This document shows, one piece after another, positions 45,527 through 55,290 of a DNA stretch of 64,000 nt. Numbering within the stretch: the first letter of the stretch is position 1; each line of letters begins with the position of its first letter. The DNA is taken from positions 124,001-188,000 of the forward strand of contig NZ_MBTF01000035.1 in assembly GCF_002013915.1 (NCBI RefSeq), given 5' to 3'. Position numbers and translations under genes: made by a program. This stretch comes from Mucilaginibacter pedocola (GTDB taxonomy: Bacteria > Bacteroidota > Bacteroidia > Sphingobacteriales > Sphingobacteriaceae). The notes under the pieces were generated by a model. It was not told the DNA's origin and did not search any database. It worked only from the letters and a program-made list of their open reading frames with translations.

Positions 45527-46192
45527 TTAACTAATGGCGATAACCTTATCCTTCAGCACCCCGAAGATATTATCGCTTTTTTGGCTGCGGATGGCTACCC
45601 TGCCCGTAAACCTGCCGAAAGATGGCAGTATGGCCTGGTTTTTCCCGAAAGCGAAGCAGGGGAGGGTGATGCTTTGCCTGCCGCGGCCTACTAAGTTAAC
45701 ACCCGGGTGTATATGCCCGCAAAGCACGTAGCCGCCTTCGGCTTTTACTGCCGCGTCTGCAAGAGGGTGGTGCAACATCAGGAACGGGCCCATACTTAAC
45801 TCTTCCGTCAATACAATATCCAGGTCGAGGTAATGCTTGTCGTGGATAATATCATGGTTACCTTTTACCAGTATGATCTGTAGCTTGGGGAATTGCCTGC
45901 GCCACATCACAAACCAATCCCAATCGGCATTCAGGTCGCTATGGAACAGATCGCCAAGAAAGATGACCTTTTCGGGGCGGTGCTCGGCTATAAGGTCTGA
46001 TAGCATGGCCAGGTCATCCTGCTCCATATCCCGCGGAATGGCTATACCCGCCTTGCGGAAATGCCCCACCTTCCCCAAATGCACATCAGCAGCTATCAAA
46101 GCTTTTTCCTGCTGCCAGTAAATAGCTTTTTGCGGCAGTAGTAAAAGGTCTTGCTCCAAAAAGTTAAAAGGTGTTCCCGCACTCATCGTCAT
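45527..46192 (-). CDS. pdeM: Metallophosphoesterase PdeM-like (ligase-associated DNA damage response)
   Basis: 221 residues from the ATG at 46192 (or 46186); the frame is open to 46390 but that part lies over the HtrA terminator and lacks meaning. Metal motifs are present: AADVHLGKVGHFRKAG, FLGDLFHSDLNADW, LVKGNHDI, and CGHIHPGV. The family PdeM is found beside LigD-like ligase and helicase genes in repair clusters in other bacteria; such genes are absent here. The likely reaction is hydrolysis of phosphodiesters. The gene is downstream of htrA, separated by a terminator. Confidence 0.85.
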   Translation of the reverse strand: MTMSAGTPFNFLEQDLLLLPQKAIYWQQEKALIAADVHLGKVGHFRKAGIAIPRDMEQDDLAMLSDLIAEHRPEKVIFLGDLFHSDLNADWDWFVMWRRQFPKLQIILVKGNHDIIHDKHYLDLDIVLTEELSMGPFLMLHHPLADAAVKAEGGYVLCGHIHPGVNLVGRGRQSITLPCFAFGKNQAILPSFGRFTGRVAIRSQKSDNIFGVLKDKVIAIS

Positions 46193-46300
46193 AACGGGGG
46201 TAAAGATACTAATATTTGTAGCAATATCGGGCGTGCCCATACACTGGTTTTGCATGCGGGAGACGCAAGGTATTGCATCTCTACAATATGGTTCTAAAAC

Positions 46301-46326
46301 AGAAAACCCGGCTGTCGGCCGGGCTT
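46301..46326 (-). terminator. Terminator of htrA
   Basis: CCCGGC (46307-46312) and GCCGGG (46318-46323) pair around TGTCG; on the minus strand TTTTCTGTTTT follows. Confidence 0.8.
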
Positions 46327-46355
46327 CCTGTTTATATTCACTCCAAAAATTTCGC

Positions 46356-47894
46356 TTATTGTATCTCAAAAACGTTGCTGAAGCTGCCACCGTTAGGATA
46401 GTAACCGGTGATGATTAGTCGGCCGTTTTTAAGGTTAGTAAGGGCGTTATCCATATCATCAATGCTGGCAATTGGCTGCTTGTTGATAGATGTGATAACA
46501 GAACCTACCGGAATTTCGGTATCATCAAATATACCACCCGGGCGTACTTGCGTAACCAATATACCATTGTTTACATGGAATTTAGCTTTCTGCGCCTGGC
46601 TCAACGGCTGGAAGCTTGCGCCCAGTTTGTTGAACAGTTCTGATGCTGATTTAGAAAGTGCTGCAGTTTTAGCAGTAGGGCTTTCGGCTTTCAGGGTTAC
46701 ATCAAAGCTTTTCTCGCTGCCGTTACGTAATACGGTGATGTTAATTTTATCGCCGGGTTGTAAACGTGCCACGCGCTCTTGCAGGTCTGATGATTCGTAA
46801 ACGGTGTTACCCTCTACCTTGGTGATAATGTCACCGGGTTTAATACCGGCAGCTTCTGCACCACCACCTTCAACTAACGAGTTTACATAAAGGCCGTTAG
46901 TTTTATCAGTTTTTACACCTTGTGCCGCTTCGGGGTCGCTCAGGTCGGCAAAGCTGATACCAATGTAACCACGCTTAACCGAACCATATTTTTTAATATC
47001 GTTCAATACTTTTTTGGCCAGGTTAACCGGGATAGCAAAACCATAACCCTCGTACGAACCAGTGTGCGATGCAATAGCAGCGTTGATACCTATCAGTTCG
47101 CCGGCAGTGTTCACCAATGCACCACCGCTGTTACCGGGGTTAATGGCAGCATCTGTCTGGATGAACGACTCGATACCTTTACGCAAAGATGGTTGCTGCT
47201 GAGTAACCGGGCCGAAAGGGTTTTGGTCTTGGTCCTGGTCATCATCTTTACCAATGATGTTAATGCTGCGGCCTTTTGCGCTAACAATACCTGCTGTAAC
47301 GGTAGAGGTAAGTTTGAAAGGGTTACCCACAGCCAATACCCACTCGCCAACACGCACGGCATCCGAGTTACCTAGTTTTACAATTGGCAGGTTAGTGCCG
47401 TTAATTTTGATCAGCGCCAGATCGGTATTAGGGTCGGTACCAATTACCTTCGCTTCAAACTGGCGGTGGTCGTTAGTAGTAATGGTAATTTTCTCCGCTT
47501 TGGCAACCACGTGGTTGTTGGTCACAATATAACCATCAGGCGAAATGATCACACCCGAACCCGATGCCATTTGCGGGCCCTGAGGGCGCATACGCTGACC
47601 AAACATCTGCCCGAACATTTGCTCGAACTGATCCTGGTTGCCATTGCTTTTTGGCGAATACGTGGTACGGATGTAAACTACAGCCGGGGTAACTTCTGCA
47701 GCAGCCTGTGTAAAATCGGCCGTGCCGGCAGATGATACCGTAGGCGCATTTGAGCGGTTACTGGTAAAATAAACTTTCTGTTTGTCTTCGAAACTCATGC
47801 CCTGGTCGTATTTGTTTTCGGCAAACTTGTATACGCCTAAGGCCAACGCACCGCCCGCAAAGGCGGTAAGTAATGTTAAACCAAATCTTTTCAT
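46356..47894 (-). CDS. htrA: HtrA/Do-family periplasmic serine protease with two PDZ domains
   Basis: 512 residues from the ATG at 47894 (MKRFGLTLLTAFAGGALALG). A TTG four codons upstream is in frame and less likely. The N-terminal hydrophobic segment anchors it. The catalytic triad is seen: His in TNNHVVAKAEK (near 126), Asp in NTDLALIKI (near 156), Ser in NPGNSGGALVN (near 254). PDZ1 is about 295-395 (GLYVNSLVEGGGAEAAGIKPGDII) and a shorter PDZ2 about 425-510. It degrades or refolds damaged envelope proteins. Its own promoter faces dapF. Confidence 0.95.
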   Translation of the reverse strand: MKRFGLTLLTAFAGGALALGVYKFAENKYDQGMSFEDKQKVYFTSNRSNAPTVSSAGTADFTQAAAEVTPAVVYIRTTYSPKSNGNQDQFEQMFGQMFGQRMRPQGPQMASGSGVIISPDGYIVTNNHVVAKAEKITITTNDHRQFEAKVIGTDPNTDLALIKINGTNLPIVKLGNSDAVRVGEWVLAVGNPFKLTSTVTAGIVSAKGRSINIIGKDDDQDQDQNPFGPVTQQQPSLRKGIESFIQTDAAINPGNSGGALVNTAGELIGINAAIASHTGSYEGYGFAIPVNLAKKVLNDIKKYGSVKRGYIGISFADLSDPEAAQGVKTDKTNGLYVNSLVEGGGAEAAGIKPGDIITKVEGNTVYESSDLQERVARLQPGDKINITVLRNGSEKSFDVTLKAESPTAKTAALSKSASELFNKLGASFQPLSQAQKAKFHVNNGILVTQVRPGGIFDDTEIPVGSVITSINKQPIASIDDMDNALTNLKNGRLIITGYYPNGGSFSNVFEIQ

Positions 47895-47942
47895 ATTTTT
47901 ATTCAATTCTATTTATTGTTTGCGGTATTATCTACCGGGATT

Positions 47943-47950
47943 CAAATTTA
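47943..47950 (-). promoter_or_regulatory. -7 box of htrA promoter
   Basis: On the minus strand TAAATTTG fits TAnnTTTG, 49 bases before the htrA ATG. A TTG at 47974-47972 lies about 21 bases upstream, a weak -33 candidate. Confidence 0.5.
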
Positions 47951-48029
47951 ATACCATATAGACGATATAAACAATGATAAGTTATATGCAATTTTGTTAA
48001 AAATTGTTAAAACTAAATTAACAAGGGCA

Positions 48030-48037
48030 TACATTTG
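48030..48037 (+). promoter_or_regulatory. -7 box of dapF promoter
   Basis: TACATTTG fits TAnnTTTG and lies 52 bases before the dapF start. A TTG at 48004-48006 is 23 bases away, a weak -33 candidate. Confidence 0.5.
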
Positions 48038-48089
48038 TTATGGCTTGTTAGCTTATATTAAAACTACCGCCAACATATAATATTTTAAC

Positions 48090-48878
48090 GTGAATATAAA
48101 GTTTTACAAATACCAGGGTGCCGGCAACGATTTTGTTTTGATAGACAACCGCGAAGGCGTTGTGAATCAGCCTGATAAAGAAACCGTGGCAAAGCTGTGC
48201 GACAGGCGTTTCGGCATTGGCGGCGACGGCTTAATGCTGCTGGAAAACCTGGATGGCTACGATTTTAAAATGGTTTATTACAATGCCGATGGCAACGAAG
48301 GCAGCATGTGCGGCAATGGCGGCCGTTGCATAGTGGCCTTTGCCAAGTACCTGGGCATTATATACGATACGACAAATTTTCTGGCTACAGATGGCCCCCA
48401 TCATGCCAAAATTACCGACGAAGGCAATTGGGTGAGCCTGCAGATGATAGATGTGAACGACATCAGCAAAGACGGCGAAGCTTACGTGCTCAACACCGGC
48501 TCGCCGCATTACGTAAAGCTGGCTGCCGACTTAGCCGTAAAAGATGTTTACAACGAAGGCTATGCCATCCGCAATAATGCTACCTACAAAGCCAACGGCA
48601 TCAACGTAAACTTTGCGGAGAAAACCGGCGAGGGCTACTTTGTGCGCACCTTTGAGCGTGGAGTAGAAAACGAAACCTATGCCTGCGGAACCGGGGTTAC
48701 AGCTGTAGCGCTCGCCATGGCTAAACACAACGGGCAGTTTGGTAATATCAGCACCCCCATTAGGGTATTGGGCGGCGACCTCAATATCCGCTTTACCAAC
48801 AATGGCGAAAAATTCACTAATATATTTTTAGAAGGGCCGGCCGAGTTGGTGTTTGAAGGGGAGATAGAAATAGCCTGA
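48090..48878 (+). CDS. dapF: Diaminopimelate epimerase
   Basis: A 262-residue protein. The start is a GTG (NIKFYKYQGAGNDFVLIDN), which fits the family's usual N-terminus. The two catalytic cysteines are in MCGNGGRCIVAFA (near 74) and ACGTGVTAVALAM (near 197). It turns LL- into meso-diaminopimelate for lysine and peptidoglycan. The last base of its stop is shared with the next gene's start. Confidence 0.95.
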   Translation: MNIKFYKYQGAGNDFVLIDNREGVVNQPDKETVAKLCDRRFGIGGDGLMLLENLDGYDFKMVYYNADGNEGSMCGNGGRCIVAFAKYLGIIYDTTNFLATDGPHHAKITDEGNWVSLQMIDVNDISKDGEAYVLNTGSPHYVKLAADLAVKDVYNEGYAIRNNATYKANGINVNFAEKTGEGYFVRTFERGVENETYACGTGVTAVALAMAKHNGQFGNISTPIRVLGGDLNIRFTNNGEKFTNIFLEGPAELVFEGEIEIA

Positions 48879-49912
48879 TGAACAAACCGGCAGGCCGTAA
48901 CAATACGATAGATTTATTGCGCTTTTTTGCCGCCTGTGCTGTGGTCTTTTTTCATCAACAGGCCTATATCGAATACAAGGATAATTGGTACCGCAATATT
49001 TGCGGCATGCTTTGGCTTGGCGTACCGGCCTTTTTTGTAATAAGCGGTTATTGTATACTTATAGCGGTTAAGCATACCCGTTCGCCCAATGAGTTTATTA
49101 CACGGCGTTTTTTCAGGATATTCCCCGCCTATTGGTTTAGTGTAGTTTTAATTTTGGCCATAATAGCGGGCAAGCTTTTAATAAATCATATTAACGATGT
49201 TGCCGCGCTACCCAAAACACCATTGCATGCAATGGCAATAATTACGCTGTTTACCTCGCCGGTTACGCATTTCAAAACAATAAATTGGGTATACTGGTCG
49301 CTTTCGTGCGAGGTGTGTTTTTACATTGTTGTTTACCTGGTGCTGTTTTTGAAGCCAAAATATCGCCTGGCAGCATTTGTGTTTATTACAGCTGTAACCC
49401 TTGTTGCCCCGCCCCAATATATTCCTGCCTTCTTTTTAAAAAATTGGCCATCCTTCGCACTCGGTTTGGGCGGCCACTATCTGCTGCATAACGCTCAAGG
49501 CAATAAAATTCTGGTCATCTTGTTACTACTCTTGTGCCTTGGTGCCATCTGGCACGCAGGAGACATCAACTGGTTAATTGTTTGCATTTTAACCTGCCTG
49601 GCTATTATTGCCAACAGCATACGCCCGCTGCCCGATAATTTCTTTTCGCGTCTGGGCGACCTGTCGTACTCCATTTATCTCATCCATGTGCCCATATGTG
49701 TTTATATGCTGGGCCGCCTTAAAACGGTGCAAATACAAAACAATGTGGCATTAAACATTGCATTTGACTGTATTACGCTTTCCATAACCATTGCTTCGGC
49801 AGCGTTAATATTCAAATACATCGAAAAGCCCGCCATTAACTTTGGCAAAAAGCTTTTGCTTAAGCCTGCGCCCGACAATGCAAACAATACGGTAATTGAC
49901 GGCGTAAAATAA
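48878..49912 (+). CDS. Acyltransferase family 3 membrane protein
   Basis: A 344-residue integral membrane protein with about ten helices. RNNTIDLLRFFAACAVVFFH, with the family Arg and His, FFVISGYCILI and EFITRRFFRIFPAYWFSV are characteristic of the acyltransferase_3/OafA group. It likely adds an acetyl or other acyl group to a surface sugar. TGATG overlap with dapF makes a two-gene operon. Target glycan is not readable. Confidence 0.9.
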   Translation: MNKPAGRNNTIDLLRFFAACAVVFFHQQAYIEYKDNWYRNICGMLWLGVPAFFVISGYCILIAVKHTRSPNEFITRRFFRIFPAYWFSVVLILAIIAGKLLINHINDVAALPKTPLHAMAIITLFTSPVTHFKTINWVYWSLSCEVCFYIVVYLVLFLKPKYRLAAFVFITAVTLVAPPQYIPAFFLKNWPSFALGLGGHYLLHNAQGNKILVILLLLLCLGAIWHAGDINWLIVCILTCLAIIANSIRPLPDNFFSRLGDLSYSIYLIHVPICVYMLGRLKTVQIQNNVALNIAFDCITLSITIASAALIFKYIEKPAINFGKKLLLKPAPDNANNTVIDGVK

Positions 49913-50047
49913 AGCCCGCGGGTGAAGGCTGTTTTTGCCGGTGCAATTGTTTAAAAAAATCGCACTAAAAATTTTAGTTTATTACAATTTCTGTTTACGT
50001 TTGAATTTTTTGTTGATGTAGCTTTCATTAATTTTTAGCCAAAATTG

Positions 50048-52945
50048 ATGTTACGCGTAGACAGCAACAAACCTTGCCAAATTATATATGCCATTGCCCG
50101 GCACGATTACCTGTTATACGTAATAGAGCCGCACATTGTGCAGCTAAACCCTAATGGCGAGTTTTCGCTCACTTACCAACGCCTTTTCAGCAATACCGCA
50201 GTTGAGTTTAACCACTGTTTAGATGATACCGACCGCAAGCTTATTAAGCTGCTGGAGGATATTGAACAAGGCAACATCATTAAAAGGTTCTATAAAAAGC
50301 CCATACGCCCGTTCGAGTATTTTGCCAAGGTATTTAACGACCAGGTATTTGACGTTATCCGCCCGAAAATTGAGAAAAAGATAGTAGAGGCCCTGGCACT
50401 AATAGGTACAGGCAATAAACAATTGTACCTGATGAGCAAGGAGGGGTATCCCGCCGGCCGTAAGGTTCACATTGCCGACGAGGCAGCTTCAGTACTGTTT
50501 CATTTCCGCCGAAATGAGGAGGAGATACGTTACTTTCCTACCATTAAATACCGGGGGCTGCGTATCGAATTTATGTTTAAAGATGCCGAGATCATTTGCA
50601 ACCATCCTGCCTGGATGCTGCTTGATGATACGCTCTACTATTTCGATAAAGAGATAGAAGGTAAAAAACTGCAGCCCTTTTTAAATAAGCGCTTTATATC
50701 TATCCCCAAATCGTCGGAGCATTCGTACTTTGAAAAGTTTGTGGCCCCACTTATAGAGAAGCATAACGTATATGCCGAAGGCTTTACTATAAATACCGAA
50801 AAGTACGATGCTACGGCTTGTTTAAAGCCGGTATATGTAGAAGGCGGCACATCGCAATTGCAGCTTTATTTTAAATATGCGGGCTATATTTTCCCCTACG
50901 GCGATGGCAGGCATATATCGGTACGGATGGAAAAAACCGGCGACGATTACCTTTTTCATCGCATTAAGCGCTCTACAACCTGGGAGAAGGGCAAACTTGC
51001 TCAATTGGAGAGTTTAGGGCTTACGCTTACTTCCTCGCTTTTTCAAAATTTGGAAGTGGCGCATGGCGATGACGATAGCGACCGCTCTTTCCCGGTTTTT
51101 GAATGGCTGAATCAACACCACGATGAACTTATTGAAAAAGGCTTTGAGATAGAACAGCCAGACGGCCAGAAGCGCTACGTTTTTGGTGTTACCAAAATAG
51201 ATATCGAGATATCCGAAAATAACGACTGGTTCGATATTAACGGCGTGGTTTACTTTGGGCAATACCGTATACCCTTCATTCAACTGAAGAACCATATCCT
51301 AAGCCATAAAAAAGAATTTATACTGCCATCGGGCGAGATAGCCGTAATACCCGAACACTGGTTTTCGCAGTACGGTAACCTGCTGCATTTTTCGGAAAGT
51401 GGCGATGGTATAAAACTACGCCGCCACCATGTTGGCCTTGTGCACGAGCTGGAAGGTGAAATGGCCGAAACCAGCATGAACCGCAAGCTGCAAAAGCTTA
51501 CCAATTACGACGAAACCGAAGATATGCCTATGCCGGTAAACTTTGCAGGCAGCCTTCGCCCTTACCAAAAGGCGGGTTACAATTGGTTCCACTTTTTGAA
51601 GGATTACCATTTTGGCGGTTGTTTGGCCGATGACATGGGTTTGGGTAAAACCATACAAACCCTGGCCTTGCTGCAAAAGCATAAGGAGGATACCGAAGCG
51701 GCAGGCAGCAAAGCTACATCGCTGGTAATTATGCCCACCTCGCTGATCTATAACTGGCTTAACGAGGGGCGTAAGTTTGCGCCGCAATTACGCCTCATGG
51801 TGCACACCGGTGCATTCCGCTATAAATCGGCAGAGGTGTTTGCCAATTACGACGTAATCATCACCACGTATGGTATCAGTCGTATAGATATCGAAATGTT
51901 TAAAGATTACTATTTCGATTATGTGATATTGGATGAAAGCCAGAACATCAAAAACCCATCGTCCAAATCATACCAGGCGGTACGCTTGCTTAAGTCGCGC
52001 TTTAAGCTGATACTGAGCGGCACGCCGGTAGAAAACTCGGTGAACGACCTGTGGACGCAGATGAGCTTTATTAATCCGGGTTTGCTGGGAGCGCAGGCAT
52101 ATTTTCAGAATGAGTTTGTTGCGCCGATAGAGAAGAAAAAGGATGAAGAGAAAGCACGTAAACTTCAGGCGATCATTAAACCCTTTGTATTACGCCGTAC
52201 AAAAGAGCAGGTGGCTACCGAGTTGCCGCCTAAAACCGAGAACCTTTTCTACTGCCAGATGAGCGAAGAACAGGCCGAGGTGTACGACAAGGTAAAATCT
52301 GAATACCGCAACGAATTACTGCGCAGCATTGAGGATGGCACTTACGCCAAAACCCAAATGCAGGTTTTGCAGGGGCTGATAAAGCTACGCCAGATAGCCA
52401 ACCACCCCGCCATGATAGACCAGGACTACGAGGGCGATTCGGGCAAGTTTGAGAACGTGGTGCATACTCTGGCCAACGTACTGGATGGCGGGCATAAAGT
52501 GTTGATATTCTCGCAATTTGTGAAACAACTGAATATCTACCGCGAACACTTCGATCAGCAGGGTATCCCTTACGTTTACCTGGATGGTAGCACGCAGAAC
52601 CGTGGCGATGTAGTTCAAAAATTCCAGGAAGATACCAAAACACGCGTGTTCCTGATATCCATAAAAGCCGGCGGCGTGGGGCTGAACCTCACCGAGGCGG
52701 ATTACGTTTTCATCCTCGACCCATGGTGGAACCCGGCGGTAGAACAACAGGCTATTGACCGTACACACCGCATCGGCCAAACCAAAAACGTGTTCATCTA
52801 CAAATTCATCACTAAAGATACCGTAGAAGAAAAGATATTAGCCCTGCAGCAGCGCAAACTCAGCGTGGCCCGTTCGCTCATCACCACCGAAGAGAGCTTT
52901 ATTAAGTCGCTTTCGGCAGATGATATTAAGGAGATATTGGGGTAG
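50048..52945 (+). CDS. SNF2-family DNA translocase/helicase
   Basis: 965 residues from the ATG at 50048 (a TTG one codon earlier is the only alternative). The first half (about 1-490) is a long region without known motif except a SWIM-like or DUF-type folding pattern. The ATPase starts near 500 with SLRPYQKAGYNWFHFL, Walker A DDMGLGKTIQTLALL (near 527), DESQNIKNPSSKSYQA (Walker B), SGTPVENSVNDLWTQMSF, and the helicase C-terminal part LIFSQFVKQL then QAIDRTHRIGQTKNVF. ATP-driven movement on DNA, role in repair or transcription remodelling. Transcript ends at a strong hairpin. Confidence 0.93.
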   Translation: MLRVDSNKPCQIIYAIARHDYLLYVIEPHIVQLNPNGEFSLTYQRLFSNTAVEFNHCLDDTDRKLIKLLEDIEQGNIIKRFYKKPIRPFEYFAKVFNDQVFDVIRPKIEKKIVEALALIGTGNKQLYLMSKEGYPAGRKVHIADEAASVLFHFRRNEEEIRYFPTIKYRGLRIEFMFKDAEIICNHPAWMLLDDTLYYFDKEIEGKKLQPFLNKRFISIPKSSEHSYFEKFVAPLIEKHNVYAEGFTINTEKYDATACLKPVYVEGGTSQLQLYFKYAGYIFPYGDGRHISVRMEKTGDDYLFHRIKRSTTWEKGKLAQLESLGLTLTSSLFQNLEVAHGDDDSDRSFPVFEWLNQHHDELIEKGFEIEQPDGQKRYVFGVTKIDIEISENNDWFDINGVVYFGQYRIPFIQLKNHILSHKKEFILPSGEIAVIPEHWFSQYGNLLHFSESGDGIKLRRHHVGLVHELEGEMAETSMNRKLQKLTNYDETEDMPMPVNFAGSLRPYQKAGYNWFHFLKDYHFGGCLADDMGLGKTIQTLALLQKHKEDTEAAGSKATSLVIMPTSLIYNWLNEGRKFAPQLRLMVHTGAFRYKSAEVFANYDVIITTYGISRIDIEMFKDYYFDYVILDESQNIKNPSSKSYQAVRLLKSRFKLILSGTPVENSVNDLWTQMSFINPGLLGAQAYFQNEFVAPIEKKKDEEKARKLQAIIKPFVLRRTKEQVATELPPKTENLFYCQMSEEQAEVYDKVKSEYRNELLRSIEDGTYAKTQMQVLQGLIKLRQIANHPAMIDQDYEGDSGKFENVVHTLANVLDGGHKVLIFSQFVKQLNIYREHFDQQGIPYVYLDGSTQNRGDVVQKFQEDTKTRVFLISIKAGGVGLNLTEADYVFILDPWWNPAVEQQAIDRTHRIGQTKNVFIYKFITKDTVEEKILALQQRKLSVARSLITTEESFIKSLSADDIKEILG

Positions 52946-52957
52946 TATTCATCTTCC

Positions 52958-52990
52958 CTTGTCGGCGGTGGGGACGCCGCCGACATTTTA
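52958..52990 (+). terminator. Terminator after the SNF2 gene
   Basis: TGTCGGCGG (52960-52968) and CCGCCGACA (52977-52985) form a 9-bp stem with an 8-base loop, followed by TTTTAAACC. Confidence 0.75.
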
Positions 52991-53075
52991 AACCCCACCA
53001 CAGGCAGGTGGTTAAACAAAAAGCCCCATCTTTTGTATTTGCTTTGCCACATTCATTCCCACTTATCGGAATAAT

Positions 53076-54104
53076 TTGGCGGCAAGCCCGCCGCTTGCGT
53101 TGCTTTTTGTAACATTGCACAAATTTTTGTTGTTGACAGCTACCGCCCGAAAATTTCTTTCGTACTTGCTCAAAGCCGCCATATTGGTGTTGGCTTTCTA
53201 TTTTATTTACCATAAGTTTTTAAAAAAGAACAACGACCTGCAACAATTCCGCGTGCTGGTTTCGCATATCAGCCACCAACAGGTAGTTATTACCTTATCA
53301 GCGGTAGTTTTGCTCATGCTGATTAACTGGCTGCTGGAAAGTTTTAAATGGCAATTCCTTTCTAAAAGGCTTGCTTCCATATCGGTATGGCAAGCAGTGG
53401 AAGCGGTTTTTTGCGGGCTTACCTGGGCTATTTTTACCCCCAATCGCATAGGCGAGTTTGGCGGCAGGGTAATGTTTCTGCCCAACCGTAAACGTATACA
53501 CGGTGTATTTGCTATGGCGGTTGGTGCGTTTGCGCAAAACGTTATTACCAACGTTATGGGGGTATTGGCCTCGCTATGGTTTGCCTACACCTACTTTCAT
53601 TTAACTGCCTGGCTTTACTGGGGCATAGCGGTGCTGTCTATGCTATTCCTGGCTTTGCTGCTGGTGGTCTACTTCCACATTAACTGGTTAGTAAACCTGC
53701 TCGATAAAATAAAGTTCCTAAAAAAGTACCACCGCTTTTTTGATATTATGGGGCGGTATAATTTTCGCGAGCTGACCGTTGTTATAGGTTACAGTATAGC
53801 GCGCTTCGCTGTATTTTCGGTGCAATATTACTTGGTGATACACCTGTTGCTGCCCGGGCTTCCATTTGCCGCCATGATGCTTACGGTAGTTGTGTTTATT
53901 TTTGTCCAATCGGCCCTGCCCTCGCTCGATCTGTTGGATATTGGCGTACGCAGTTTTACCGCCATGCGTTTGTTTTCTTACATTACCGACCAGCAAATAG
54001 CTATTATTGCAGCGGTATCATCTATCTGGCTTATTAACTTAATTATACCGGCCATTATGGGCTCGGTGTTCGTTTTAAAACTCAAATTCTTTGATCGCAC
54101 ATAG
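53076..54104 (+). CDS. Flippase-like LPG_synthase_TM family membrane protein
   Basis: A membrane protein of about 342 residues with eight or so helices. No ATG exists near the 5' end: a TTG at 53076 begins MAASPPLALLF, and further TTG codons in the next 60 bases could also be used. MLINWLLESFKWQFLSKRL, TWAIFTPNRIGEFGGRVMFL and QSALPSLDLLDIGVRSF are typical of the LPG_synthase_TM/UPF0104 (YbhN) group. These proteins flip lipids or prenyl-linked sugars. It overlaps the following GT2 gene by 14 bases, hinting that it handles the lipid product of that enzyme. Confidence 0.82.
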   Translation: MAASPPLALLFVTLHKFLLLTATARKFLSYLLKAAILVLAFYFIYHKFLKKNNDLQQFRVLVSHISHQQVVITLSAVVLLMLINWLLESFKWQFLSKRLASISVWQAVEAVFCGLTWAIFTPNRIGEFGGRVMFLPNRKRIHGVFAMAVGAFAQNVITNVMGVLASLWFAYTYFHLTAWLYWGIAVLSMLFLALLLVVYFHINWLVNLLDKIKFLKKYHRFFDIMGRYNFRELTVVIGYSIARFAVFSVQYYLVIHLLLPGLPFAAMMLTVVVFIFVQSALPSLDLLDIGVRSFTAMRLFSYITDQQIAIIAAVSSIWLINLIIPAIMGSVFVLKLKFFDRT

Positions 54105-55218
54105 CCTCGTTTCTCTTTTCCTCACCGGCATATACCTTTTGGTAGTGGCGTACCTCATTAAAGGCTGGGCAGCATTGCGCCGCCCTAAAACAGATGGAGC
54201 TCCACTAAATACCCGCGTTACTATACTGATAGCTGCGCGTAACGAGGAAGAACTCATCCATAAAACCATCGAAGATATTCTGGCGCAGGATTATCCCCGC
54301 CACTTGGTAGAAGTAATTATAGTTGACGACCATAGCACCGACCGCACCGCCGAGATCATTAGCAGCTACGCATCGCAGGGTATTACGCTGATGCAGCTGA
54401 AGGAAGATAAACCACTAAACTCCTATAAAAAGAAGGCCATTGCCGAGGCCATTGCCCGCTCCAAAGGCGACCTGATGGTAGCAACCGATGCCGATTGCCG
54501 TATGGGCAAAAGTTGGTTGAGCACTATTGTGAGTTATTACGAAACGCATCAACCGGTAATGATATCGTCGCCGGTTACCTATTTTGAAGAGCGGAGTTTA
54601 TTTGAATTACTACAAACGCTTGAATTTTCGTACCTCATAGGCATTGGCGCTGCCTTCATAGGCAACGGGCGGGCATCTACCTGCAATGGGGCAAACCTTG
54701 CTTACCGCAAGGATGTGTTTTACGAAGTGGGCGGTTTTAAAGGGATAGACGACCTGGCCTCGGGCGACGACGAATTACTGCTGCAAAAGGTAGCGGTAAA
54801 ATACCCCAATCGCATAGGTTTTCTTAAAAACAGCGAGGCAGTAGTTTATACACACGCCAAGCATACCTTACAGGAGTTTTTGCAGCAACGCCGCCGCTGG
54901 GCATCCAAATCTACCCGGTATAAAGATAAATGGATAGTGGCGCTGGCGGTTGCTATATGGCTTTTCAACGTTTCGCTGCTGGTGAACGCCGGGCTGAGCT
55001 TCTACAATATTTTCTTTTTTAAACTTTTCCTCGTTCAGTTTTTGCTGAAGTATATTTTCGAGGTGGCGTTTTTATTGCCTATCACATCGTTTTTTAAGCG
55101 TGTTAATTTGGTGGGTTTGCTTATCATTCTCATTCCCATACACATAGTTTATTTTGTTTATGTGGGCCTTATCGGCAACACACGCAAATACTCTTGGAAG
55201 GGCCGTACTGTAAACTAA
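54091..55218 (+). CDS. Glycosyltransferase family 2, membrane-bound
   Basis: A 375-residue protein starting with a TTG at 54091. An N-terminal helix is followed by a GT-A domain: VTILIAARNEEELIHKT, VIIVDDHSTDRTAEI, VATDADCRMGKSWL (DAD metal site), GANLAYRKDVF, ASGDDELLLQK and the QxxRW-type QQRRRWASK; three C-terminal helices follow. Such processive-like enzymes add sugar to a lipid or polymer. Donor and acceptor are unknown. Overlaps the flippase-like gene. Confidence 0.9.
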   Translation: MIAHSLVSLFLTGIYLLVVAYLIKGWAALRRPKTDGAPLNTRVTILIAARNEEELIHKTIEDILAQDYPRHLVEVIIVDDHSTDRTAEIISSYASQGITLMQLKEDKPLNSYKKKAIAEAIARSKGDLMVATDADCRMGKSWLSTIVSYYETHQPVMISSPVTYFEERSLFELLQTLEFSYLIGIGAAFIGNGRASTCNGANLAYRKDVFYEVGGFKGIDDLASGDDELLLQKVAVKYPNRIGFLKNSEAVVYTHAKHTLQEFLQQRRRWASKSTRYKDKWIVALAVAIWLFNVSLLVNAGLSFYNIFFFKLFLVQFLLKYIFEVAFLLPITSFFKRVNLVGLLIILIPIHIVYFVYVGLIGNTRKYSWKGRTVN

Positions 55219-55290
55219 CATTTGCCACAAAAAGCAAACAAATCCTGCTAAAAATAAATTATTCATTATTTTAGGCTGCCTATTATAATA

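Noticed and set aside
46193..46390. N-terminal extension of the PdeM frame
   Set aside because: It crosses the htrA terminator and overlaps the htrA 3' end; the metallophosphoesterase domain begins after the start at 46192.
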